Origin: Proteiniphilum sp.
GTDB lineage: Bacteria; Bacteroidota; Bacteroidia; Bacteroidales; Dysgonomonadaceae
Direction: 5' to 3'
DNA: 37,757 bases
NCBI GenBank assembly: GCA_015478855.1
Contig: JADMKJ010000032.1
Coordinates: 1 to 37,757, forward strand
Part shown: in pieces, positions 24,870 through 35,651 of the stretch
Position numbering within the stretch: position 1 is the stretch's first letter
Layout: each line of letters begins with the position of its first letter
Translations under genes and position numbers: made by a program
The notes under the pieces: model-generated
What the model saw: only the letters and a program-made list of their open reading frames with translations
What the model was told of the DNA's origin: nothing
Databases searched by the model: none

Positions 24870-26078
24870 TTACCAGCTTATCCATCTTTGGTAGTCTGTA
24901 TCCGGATATGGGTGAACCTCCACATTTGTATTTACAGAGGTATCACTCAGAAGGAATCTGTCCAGAAATGCTTCCACCTCCGGTCGTTGTACATCAGGCA
25001 GCATGCAATGGCCATGATCTGCCACGATGGAGAATCCGAACCGGTCTGTTATCCCGAATGATTCCCAGACCCGCTGTGCCGCCTTGCAGGAGACGTAACC
25101 CGATTCATCCGCCAGCCATTCGTAGTCGGGGTTGCCCAGGCAGAGCAAAGCACGTGGTGCGACCATCGCCATCAGTTCATGGTGGTCGAAGGGGAGCTTG
25201 TTCACAGCTTCTGAGAAACGGAACATCTTCTCCATAAACCATACGTGGCTGGTCCTGGCCAGTGTCTCCACCTCACCCAGAGTTTCGGAGACCCTCCAGG
25301 CAGCCGCACCGCCGCCACCTGATTCCTGCGCGATGGTCAGGGCGATCCGTTCGTCAAAGGCAGCTGCATATAGTGCCATTTTTCCTGCGAAGGAGCAGCC
25401 GGTGATGGCGAGGTGGCTTAAGTCGACAGGCAATACATCCCTGACGAGTTCAAGACCGTCAATCAGGCGGCTGACGCCCCAGGACCAGGCGCTGTAAGCA
25501 CCCATGTGAATCAGTTCGGGGTAGAGCCGGTTGATCGGTTCTTCGCCTCTTTTCTGTTGCCAGGCCATCACCTCCGTGAAGTTGAAGCTGATCTGTGCGA
25601 TGTCGCGGGAGGTGAAGAGGTCGGGGGAGAGGCTGCCGGAGCCTCTGCCGATACCAATCACGGCAGGAAACGGGCCCTCACCTTCGGGCAGGATCACATG
25701 GGAGGTGAGCGTCAGCGTCTCCCCATTCACGGTGATACGTACTTTCAACGTATCATTCACGTAGACGGCGGTGATGGAATCAGGGCGTTCCGGCTTCCTG
25801 CCGATTTCGTAATGCTGGATCTCCGCGCCTATCTCCATCCGTCTGCGGCCCCAGTCCGCAAACCGGGTGGATCGTCCGCTGCCGTCGGACCAGGCAAAAG
25901 GATCGGGTAGCGTTTCAATCACGGGCAGCTCTTCAAATGAGGGGAGTGAAACTTTAAAAGGGGCAACCGAATTTTCGGCATCATAGACCAGAGGTGCCTC
26001 CTGTGCTCTCACCGGCATCACATTGAACCATATGATCCATAATAGAATGGCAGCTGAGGAGTAATAATTTGTTCTCAT
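24870..26078 (-). CDS. CE15 glucuronoyl esterase
   Basis: The 402-residue exported alpha/beta hydrolase has a signal peptide ending near residue 25 (PVRAQ). It shows CE15 hallmarks: the DWGRRRMEI and QHYEIGRKPE N-terminal segments, nucleophile Ser229 in GCSFAGK, catalytic Glu252 in QESGGGGAAAWR, and His357 in ADHGHCML. CE15 enzymes cleave esters between lignin alcohols and 4-O-methylglucuronic acid on xylan, detaching lignin so that the glucuronidases can act. The residue after the nucleophile is Phe230, where many characterised members have Arg (GCSR); this suggests a different subclade and possibly altered specificity. It is the last gene before the susC leader. Confidence 0.87.
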   Translation of the reverse strand: MRTNYYSSAAILLWIIWFNVMPVRAQEAPLVYDAENSVAPFKVSLPSFEELPVIETLPDPFAWSDGSGRSTRFADWGRRRMEIGAEIQHYEIGRKPERPDSITAVYVNDTLKVRITVNGETLTLTSHVILPEGEGPFPAVIGIGRGSGSLSPDLFTSRDIAQISFNFTEVMAWQQKRGEEPINRLYPELIHMGAYSAWSWGVSRLIDGLELVRDVLPVDLSHLAITGCSFAGKMALYAAAFDERIALTIAQESGGGGAAAWRVSETLGEVETLARTSHVWFMEKMFRFSEAVNKLPFDHHELMAMVAPRALLCLGNPDYEWLADESGYVSCKAAQRVWESFGITDRFGFSIVADHGHCMLPDVQRPEVEAFLDRFLLSDTSVNTNVEVHPYPDTDYQRWISW

Positions 26079-26164
26079 TGGGTCAAATTTTAACAGAAAG
26101 TGATGTTTTCAGTTTTCGGGTTGTAGAATGATTCTTTTGTAACCGACCAGCTCGTGAATACCCT

Positions 26165-27535
26165 TTATTTAAATTGCCACCAGTCAAAATTGAACAGTGT
26201 GTCTTCCGTACCCCTGAAAACGAAAAAGAGATCGTGGACGCCTTTCATTTTCTTCACTTTGCATGATTGCACAACCCAGTTTTGCCAACCTCCCGTGTTT
26301 GTCACTTCACAAACACCCAATAGCTCGCCATCGACAGCACCCAGGCGAATTTCAATTTTTCCACCCGTCGAAGCGGTGGCTACACCGGCTTTGAATCTCC
26401 TTGCACCCTTGCCAAAATCAACACTACGCACCTTGATGAATTCGCCATTGTCAATATTGGATAGATAAACTCCTGTTTTGTTATCTCTCATTGTCTTCAA
26501 ACCCTCACTCCAGGCAATGGTCTCTGCTTCAACCTTTCTGAATGGATTCAAATGGGCAACGCTTTCCTTTACCCCTTCTTTTGTTGGTGTGATGAGCGGG
26601 ATGCTGCCGTCGTCATTGTAGCTGAACTGCTCCACACTTACTGATCGCTTAAAGCCCTCTCCTTCCGACAGATCCTGATCGTGATAAAAGATGTAGGAGT
26701 TACCGCTGAAGTCGATGATACCCGCATGGTTGGTAAAGGCCAGCTGCGGAGCACGTTCCATGATGATGCCCCGGTAAGTCCAGGGGCCCTCGGCCGAGGG
26801 TGCCGTGGAATAGGAGATGTACTCCGGAATACCCTCTGCGGCGTAGACCATGTAATAAATATCATTGCGTTTGTAGAACCAGGGTCCTTCGGTATAGGTG
26901 GTTCCCTTTTTTCCGTCGCGTCCCTCTTTTGAACCAAATGCCGCCGCAGTCATCTCTACGGTAACGATCCCATTCTGACCAACAGTCCGGTCATATGAGA
27001 TCATATCCTCATTTAGTTTGACGTACCATAATTGTGGGTTTCCCCAATACAACAAAGCCTGTCCATCGTCGTCAATGGCTACAGTAGGGTCTATGTCCTG
27101 CCAGATATGGTCGCTCTCTATCAGGCGTTTGCCAAGGGGGTCGCTGAATGGACCGGTGGGTGAATCGGAAACCAGCACCGCTATACCCTCACCATGAATG
27201 GGAACATAGAGGTAGAACTTGCCGTTGCGCTCTATACATTGAGGAGCCCAGGCGCCATTTGTTTTGTCCATCCAGGTGAAGTTTTTCAATGAAGCCACCA
27301 CACCGTGGCCGGTCCAGTTTACCATGTCCTTCGATGAGTAGCAACGCCAGTCATACATGGTGAAAAAGTTATCTACAGTTTCGTCCTCGTCGTGAGAGGT
27401 GTACAGGTAAACCGTGCCGTCATGTACCATGGGTGCCGGATCGGCGGTGAAGAAGGTCTGTACTATTGGATTCTGGGCGTTTAAAGCCATCACGCACGAT
27501 AAGGCTGACAACAAAAAATAGTTTCTCAATTGCAT
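26165..27535 (-). CDS. GH43 with C-terminal CBM6-like domain (copy 1), probable arabinofuranosidase
   Basis: This 456-residue exported protein has a signal peptide to about 21. The GH43 propeller (about 22-320) has base Asp32 (TADPAP), Asp149 (DIDPTV) and acid Glu216 (YTEGPW). A beta-sandwich of about 130 residues follows (from EAETIAWSEGLKT to the end, FNFDWWQF), matching the CBM6 pattern. Such architectures commonly remove arabinose from arabinoxylan or act as exo-xylosidases. It is a clear paralogue of the gene at 33301-34674, sharing many blocks such as LYTSHDED, DMVNW, NGAWA and KLNEDMISY. A gap of 86 nt precedes CE15; the GH31 gene lies 72 nt upstream. Confidence 0.9.
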   Translation of the reverse strand: MQLRNYFLLSALSCVMALNAQNPIVQTFFTADPAPMVHDGTVYLYTSHDEDETVDNFFTMYDWRCYSSKDMVNWTGHGVVASLKNFTWMDKTNGAWAPQCIERNGKFYLYVPIHGEGIAVLVSDSPTGPFSDPLGKRLIESDHIWQDIDPTVAIDDDGQALLYWGNPQLWYVKLNEDMISYDRTVGQNGIVTVEMTAAAFGSKEGRDGKKGTTYTEGPWFYKRNDIYYMVYAAEGIPEYISYSTAPSAEGPWTYRGIIMERAPQLAFTNHAGIIDFSGNSYIFYHDQDLSEGEGFKRSVSVEQFSYNDDGSIPLITPTKEGVKESVAHLNPFRKVEAETIAWSEGLKTMRDNKTGVYLSNIDNGEFIKVRSVDFGKGARRFKAGVATASTGGKIEIRLGAVDGELLGVCEVTNTGGWQNWVVQSCKVKKMKGVHDLFFVFRGTEDTLFNFDWWQFK

Positions 27536-27607
27536 AATTAAATAATTTAAAGATTCACCCTTTCCACTCTTTCAGGTTAATCAGAACCTTCGGTGAGTGT
27601 AAGGATA

Positions 27608-30088
27608 CTAAAACTTAACTTCAACCTTTTTCCCGGTGTAATGGACAACCTGGTCAAATCTCTCCACCGTTTCCATCCCGTTCGCTTTGTTTTTTCCGAC
27701 ACGCACAATATTAAACTTCCGCTGTGTCAGCATACCAGGAAATGAACCCTTGCGATCACTGATTGTAAGCGTTTCCTTCGCATCATTCCAGGTGAAGGTG
27801 ATGGTAGAATAAATTCCTTTTTCATAGTTATAGCTGTCATTTTCATCCTCATACAGGGTGAACACCCCATCAGCACCTTCGTAGATCCTCAGCGCCAGGT
27901 TGTCCCAGCTTTTCTCGGTTGCATATTGCACCTCAGGCCCTATAGGGAGAATGGTTCCGGCTTTAATGTATAAGGGGATGATATCGATCCCTGTTTCTTT
28001 TAAGATCTCTTTACCACCGTCAAATGTTTCATTTGTCCAGAAGTCATACCATCTGCAACCTGCAGGAAGATAAACCTTTGTGGTTTCCTTCCGGCTGAAA
28101 TCAACCCCTGACCTCTTGTCTGCAGCGTCTCCATCTGCCCGTGACCACCCCTCTTCTTCGGCGCCTTCAATCATTTTCTCCGGGGTGTACTGCGCATGTA
28201 CGACCGGAGCAACCAGGATGGATTTGCCGAACATGAACTGATCGTTGATGTCCCAAACATGCTTATCCTTTGCAAAGTCCATCACAAGGGCCCGCATAAA
28301 ACTCGACTGCTTATCCGTCACCTCCCACGAGGTGGAATAGATATAAGGCAATAGCGAATAGCGCAGATGAATAGTACGCTCAATGGCATCGTAAATGGGC
28401 TCTCCCTTTTGTCCAAAATGATAAATCTCCCTTGATAGATCGGTGCCGTGTGAGCGCATCATTGGATTGAATGCACCGAATTGCAGCCAACGTACATAGA
28501 GCTCCTGAAACATCGGGTTTTTTGAAGCGGAACCGTCGTTCCAGGAACGATTGTATTCACCTGCGAAAAAACCGCCAATATCGCTGTTCCAGTGCGGGAT
28601 ACCACACATTGAGAAATTCAGCCCAGCAGGTATCTGCTTGCGGAAGTTCTCCCACGATGAAAAGACATCACCCGACCATACATTGGCGCCATAGCGCTGC
28701 TGACCGGCAAAGCCCGACCGCGTGAGAATAAACACTCTTTTGTCTGAGGTGAGCGCCCGCTGATTGTCGTACACACCACCGACCGTAACCAGGGGATAGG
28801 CATTCCTTACCTTCCGGAATGAACCCACGGCTGTTGGGGTATCCATGTCCTCCGGTTGCATACTCAAATGGTCCGGTTCTGTTGAATCCATCCACCATCC
28901 GTCAATGCCAAGCTTAAACAGCCCCTCGTTCAGGTGTTTCCAGTAAATATCCCTCGCTTCAGGGTTAAAGGCATCGTAAACACGTACTCCGGAGGGATAG
29001 TCCATATTGGGAGGCCAGCTGGTAAGACCTGATTCGGGCCAGGTGCTGAAATTGTAAAGAGCCCCTATTTTTTCCAATTCACGATACTGCCTGGTGGCAG
29101 GGCCAAATGAGGACCAGACAGAGATGATCATATGTGCATTCATTGCATGAATTTCATCCACCATTGCCCGGGGGTTGGGAAATTCTTCGTTGAGGAATTC
29201 CATCGCATTCCACAGATAATTACTGCCCCAGTATTGCCAATCCTGAATAATTCCATCAATCGGCACTCCCAGCTCGCGGTGTTTCTTCACAACACCCACT
29301 GTCTCGTGCTGGCTCTTATAGCGTTCCTTGCTTTGCCAAAAGCCATAGCTCCACAATGGGAACATAGGCACCTCGCCGGTAAGATCACGCATCTCAGCAA
29401 TAACCCCATCGGCATCACCTCCGTACATGAAATAGTAATCGATGCATTCACCCACTTCAGAACTGAAAGATGTTTCACCCGGCGTGTCTTTAAAGGTGGT
29501 GGGTGAATAATTGTCCCAGAACAACCCGTAACCTTTCACAGACTGAAAAAAGGTCACGAAATCCCAGGTGTTGTTCTGAACCATATGCACCTCCTGGTTA
29601 CGTTGTGACATTTTTCCATTCTGGAGAATGCCAAGACCATATATGGGTTCGTCCTGATCCAGCATATAGGACTGGCTCACGTTATAGGTTGTTACCCCCG
29701 CATCGTCAAAATCGGTGAATGCAGCACTGCCCTCCTTTTCAGTCAGCAGTGTCTGACCCTCTGCGCCGCGGAAAGAGACTGTGCCGCTATTGAGGTTCAA
29801 TGCCACTCCGATGCTTTTGTTTTTCAACAGAAGCATCTCTCCTGTTCGTCTCAGGGTAAAAGCCCCATCCTCCGGTGTTTTAACTACAGACAAACTCTCT
29901 TTCTCAAAGCTGTTTCCTTCGGGTGATTTCACAATCCGTACGATGGATGGTCCATAGAACTGAATCGCTATATCCATCGAATTGATTTGGGCCTTAACAC
30001 CCAGTTCGGTCTTTTGATACGATTGAGCAAATACCGCAACTGAGAGCAGCATCAGCATACCTATCGCATATCCTTTCTTTTTCATCAT
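27608..30088 (-). CDS. GH31 alpha-glycosidase, probable alpha-xylosidase
   Basis: The 826-residue exported protein (signal peptide to about 21) has the GH31 N-terminal beta-sandwich, a barrel with nucleophile Asp401 in GWWMDSTEPD and acid/base Asp474 in NVWSGDVFSSWE, then two C-terminal sandwich domains. In glucuronoarabinoxylan loci GH31 members often remove alpha-xylosyl (or occasionally alpha-galactosyl) caps from side chains, and the WWMDSTEPD form fits alpha-xylosidase-type enzymes. The alternative second Met (30085) makes no difference to the signal peptide. It sits 14 nt after GH2, so the two are probably cotranscribed to strip complex side chains. Precise substrate unproven. Confidence 0.88.
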   Translation of the reverse strand: MMKKKGYAIGMLMLLSVAVFAQSYQKTELGVKAQINSMDIAIQFYGPSIVRIVKSPEGNSFEKESLSVVKTPEDGAFTLRRTGEMLLLKNKSIGVALNLNSGTVSFRGAEGQTLLTEKEGSAAFTDFDDAGVTTYNVSQSYMLDQDEPIYGLGILQNGKMSQRNQEVHMVQNNTWDFVTFFQSVKGYGLFWDNYSPTTFKDTPGETSFSSEVGECIDYYFMYGGDADGVIAEMRDLTGEVPMFPLWSYGFWQSKERYKSQHETVGVVKKHRELGVPIDGIIQDWQYWGSNYLWNAMEFLNEEFPNPRAMVDEIHAMNAHMIISVWSSFGPATRQYRELEKIGALYNFSTWPESGLTSWPPNMDYPSGVRVYDAFNPEARDIYWKHLNEGLFKLGIDGWWMDSTEPDHLSMQPEDMDTPTAVGSFRKVRNAYPLVTVGGVYDNQRALTSDKRVFILTRSGFAGQQRYGANVWSGDVFSSWENFRKQIPAGLNFSMCGIPHWNSDIGGFFAGEYNRSWNDGSASKNPMFQELYVRWLQFGAFNPMMRSHGTDLSREIYHFGQKGEPIYDAIERTIHLRYSLLPYIYSTSWEVTDKQSSFMRALVMDFAKDKHVWDINDQFMFGKSILVAPVVHAQYTPEKMIEGAEEEGWSRADGDAADKRSGVDFSRKETTKVYLPAGCRWYDFWTNETFDGGKEILKETGIDIIPLYIKAGTILPIGPEVQYATEKSWDNLALRIYEGADGVFTLYEDENDSYNYEKGIYSTITFTWNDAKETLTISDRKGSFPGMLTQRKFNIVRVGKNKANGMETVERFDQVVHYTGKKVEVKF

Positions 30089-30102
30089 TTAAAAGTTTTT
30101 GT

Positions 30103-33297
<3,195 letters not shown>

Positions 33298-33300
33298 TTA

Positions 33301-34674
33301 TTATTTTGAAAACTGCCACCAGTCGAAGTCGAACAGTTCCTTTTCTCCACTGAAGACAAAGTACAAATCATTGACTCCTTCAACACTTTTCAGAGGAGCA
33401 GTGAACGTTCTCCACATACCGGATTCGCGAGAACTGTTTATGTCAACCGTTGCGATAAGCGGTCCATCAATCTCACCGACATGGATTTCAATCTTACCAC
33501 CATAAATGGGGGATACACTGACCTCTACCGATGTTGCGCCAGTTGCAAAATCAACACCCTGTACCATGATATAGTCTCCATTCTGAATGGAGGTTAGAAA
33601 CAGGCGGTCGGCAATCTTTTTACCTCTGGCCCAGTCGAAATCTCCTTCCCACTCTGTTTCAGACCTTGTTTTTACCCCTTCGCTCCAGGCCATGGTCACT
33701 GCCTCAACGCGGATAAAAGGATTGAGAGTGCCCACCTGCTGTGGTCCCTCAACCGAAAAATAGGAGCGGTTTTGAATGGTGCCATCAGGGTTATAGACCA
33801 TCTCGTCCATATCCACCGACCGCCGCTCATAAAACTTGGGGGTGATCTGTTTCAGCAGATCATAACTGTGCCCAAAAACATAGGATTTTCCTTTAAACGC
33901 AATGATGCCCGGGTGATTGCCGCGAGACTTTTCCGAGGCATCGATGATCATGCCTTTGTATTCCCAGGCTCCGGTGGGCTCCGTGCTCATGGCATAGCCG
34001 ATACCTTCGGGACAGCATGTGGAAGCATATGCCATATAGTAAAAGTCATTGCGTTTCCAGACCCAGGGCCCTTCCTGGTAATTCCCGGGTGTGGTCGGAT
34101 CCTGCATGATCTCTCCGGAATAGGAGATCATATCCTCATTCAGCCTGACATAATAGACTTTGGGGTTTCCCCAGTACATGTATGCCTGGCCATCATCGTC
34201 AATCATAATGGTCGGGTCAATGTCATGATCACTGTTTCTGATCAGCGGTCCTCCCAGCGGGTCCCTGAAAGGGCCATAGGGTGAATCGGCAACCAGGACA
34301 CCAATACCAACACCGCCGGGCATGGGACAGTAGAGATAAAACCTCCCGTTTCTCTCAATGCACTGTACCGCCCAGGCACCGTTATCATAGGGCACCCAGT
34401 CAAAGTCCATCAATGAAGCAACAGCACCGTGCTCCCTCCAGTTCACCATATCGGTGGATGAGTAAAGCAGCCAGTCCTGCATCTTAAAGCCCATGGCATC
34501 ATCCTCGTCGTGGCTTGTGTAAAGAAACACTGTATCGTTATAAACCAGCGGAGCAGGGTCGGCAGTGTACTTTGTCTGGATGATGGGACGCTGGGGTGGT
34601 ATACTGTTCTGAGCGTATCCGATTAAGATAGAAAAGAACAGTAGTAGAAATATGGTTATTGTCTGTTGTTTCAT
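33301..34674 (-). CDS. GH43 with C-terminal CBM6-like domain (copy 2)
   Basis: This 457-residue exported protein has a signal peptide to about 22 (IGYAQ). The GH43 propeller carries Asp39 (TADPAP), Asp153 (DIDPTI) and Glu201 (YQEGPWVWKR). A CBM6-like sandwich runs from about 325 to the end (EAVTMAWSEG to FDFDWWQF). It is paralogous to the gene at 26165-27535, but lacks about 20 residues between the strand after LNEDMISY and the acid Glu, and has a CC pair in YASTCCPEG. The differing active-site loops suggest different arabinofuranosyl or xylosyl linkages. Its start codon overlaps the upstream esterase stop by one base (TAATG), implying coupled translation. Confidence 0.9.
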   Translation of the reverse strand: MKQQTITIFLLLFFSILIGYAQNSIPPQRPIIQTKYTADPAPLVYNDTVFLYTSHDEDDAMGFKMQDWLLYSSTDMVNWREHGAVASLMDFDWVPYDNGAWAVQCIERNGRFYLYCPMPGGVGIGVLVADSPYGPFRDPLGGPLIRNSDHDIDPTIMIDDDGQAYMYWGNPKVYYVRLNEDMISYSGEIMQDPTTPGNYQEGPWVWKRNDFYYMAYASTCCPEGIGYAMSTEPTGAWEYKGMIIDASEKSRGNHPGIIAFKGKSYVFGHSYDLLKQITPKFYERRSVDMDEMVYNPDGTIQNRSYFSVEGPQQVGTLNPFIRVEAVTMAWSEGVKTRSETEWEGDFDWARGKKIADRLFLTSIQNGDYIMVQGVDFATGATSVEVSVSPIYGGKIEIHVGEIDGPLIATVDINSSRESGMWRTFTAPLKSVEGVNDLYFVFSGEKELFDFDWWQFSK

Positions 34675-35609
34675 TATGGCATATTTTTCTTCTCAACAGT
34701 CCATACACTTGAACCGGATAGTCCGGAGGGGTCGCCGGAGAACAGCTTCCCGGCCTCCTGATCCCCTTTCAACTGCCATTTGTACCAGGCAGTGGCCACA
34801 ACGGCAAACTCACCGCCATGGGGCTGACGGTACGTACCGCCATGTCCCACATCCATATTGGCCACAAACACAGGAACATGATTGATCCGGTTATAATCAT
34901 CCATGCCATTGTTGTAGGCGATATCTGTCTCTCCCCCCAGCAGGTAAAGGGTGGGGGTATGCAGTTTTTCCAGATGATCCTTGGTGAGAGCGGGCATACC
35001 CGGCATACCACCACCATTGCCTATGATGCCACTGTTGCAGATCACGGCGGTGGTAACACGCGGATCGGGCGCCACTTCAAGCGTTTGCAGGCCGCCACAG
35101 GACATGCCGCTGACCGCAATTTCTGTGATATCAATTTTGTTGTACAACGGACTTGACTGATCACTGTTCTGCGCGATGGCCCAGTCCACCGCATCCAGCA
35201 GCTGCGAGGCGGAAGATCTGCCACCGCCGCGCTCACCCTCCTCCGGCATGGGACCGATGGCAATCACAAGAAAGCCATGGGAGGCCACTTCCGACAGGAA
35301 GTTGATATGCTCCCAGGGAGAATTGGCACATGCGCCATTGCCCCAGGCAATAATAGGGAGCTTGTTGTTTTCTCCGAAAACGCTCAGCTCATTGGGCCGG
35401 AAGATGGTATGTGTCTGCAAAGAACCATCGGTGTACATGATCGCTTTATAAGCACCGCTACCCCCATCCTCAACAACTCTTGTTGCCTGAATCCCGGAAT
35501 GATTAGCGGGCTGAGCCGAGAGTGTGTTCTGAAGTCCTGTTCCATGTAACACCAGGACCAACAGGGAGACCTGAAAAAAAATGACGAGATTCTTCATATA
35601 CTTATTCAT
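34674..35609 (-). CDS. Exported alpha/beta hydrolase, putative carbohydrate or feruloyl esterase
   Basis: The 311-residue protein has an N-terminal signal peptide (about 1-33, ending LSAQP); an in-frame Met at residue 5 is an alternative start. It has an alpha/beta-hydrolase fold of the dienelactone hydrolase/cutinase-like type: oxyanion-region GNGAC (90-94), nucleophile Ser170 in SGMSCGG, Asp229 in LLGGETDIAY and His256 in DVGHGGTY. I cannot place it in a named CE family with confidence. Its coupling to GH43-CBM6 and its place in a xylan locus suggest it removes acyl groups (acetyl or feruloyl) from side chains. It follows the DUF1680 gene by 42 nt. Confidence 0.75.
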   Translation of the reverse strand: MNKYMKNLVIFFQVSLLVLVLHGTGLQNTLSAQPANHSGIQATRVVEDGGSGAYKAIMYTDGSLQTHTIFRPNELSVFGENNKLPIIAWGNGACANSPWEHINFLSEVASHGFLVIAIGPMPEEGERGGGRSSASQLLDAVDWAIAQNSDQSSPLYNKIDITEIAVSGMSCGGLQTLEVAPDPRVTTAVICNSGIIGNGGGMPGMPALTKDHLEKLHTPTLYLLGGETDIAYNNGMDDYNRINHVPVFVANMDVGHGGTYRQPHGGEFAVVATAWYKWQLKGDQEAGKLFSGDPSGLSGSSVWTVEKKNMP

Positions 35610-35651
35610 TTAATGTTTATAATTGGCGGGAAATATTATTTTATTGATTGG

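Noticed and set aside
34828-34839. CGGTACGTACCG palindrome as a possible third operator
   Set aside because: It shares only the central GTACGTAC with the susC palindromes, lies inside the esterase coding sequence and encodes conserved-looking residues near His256.
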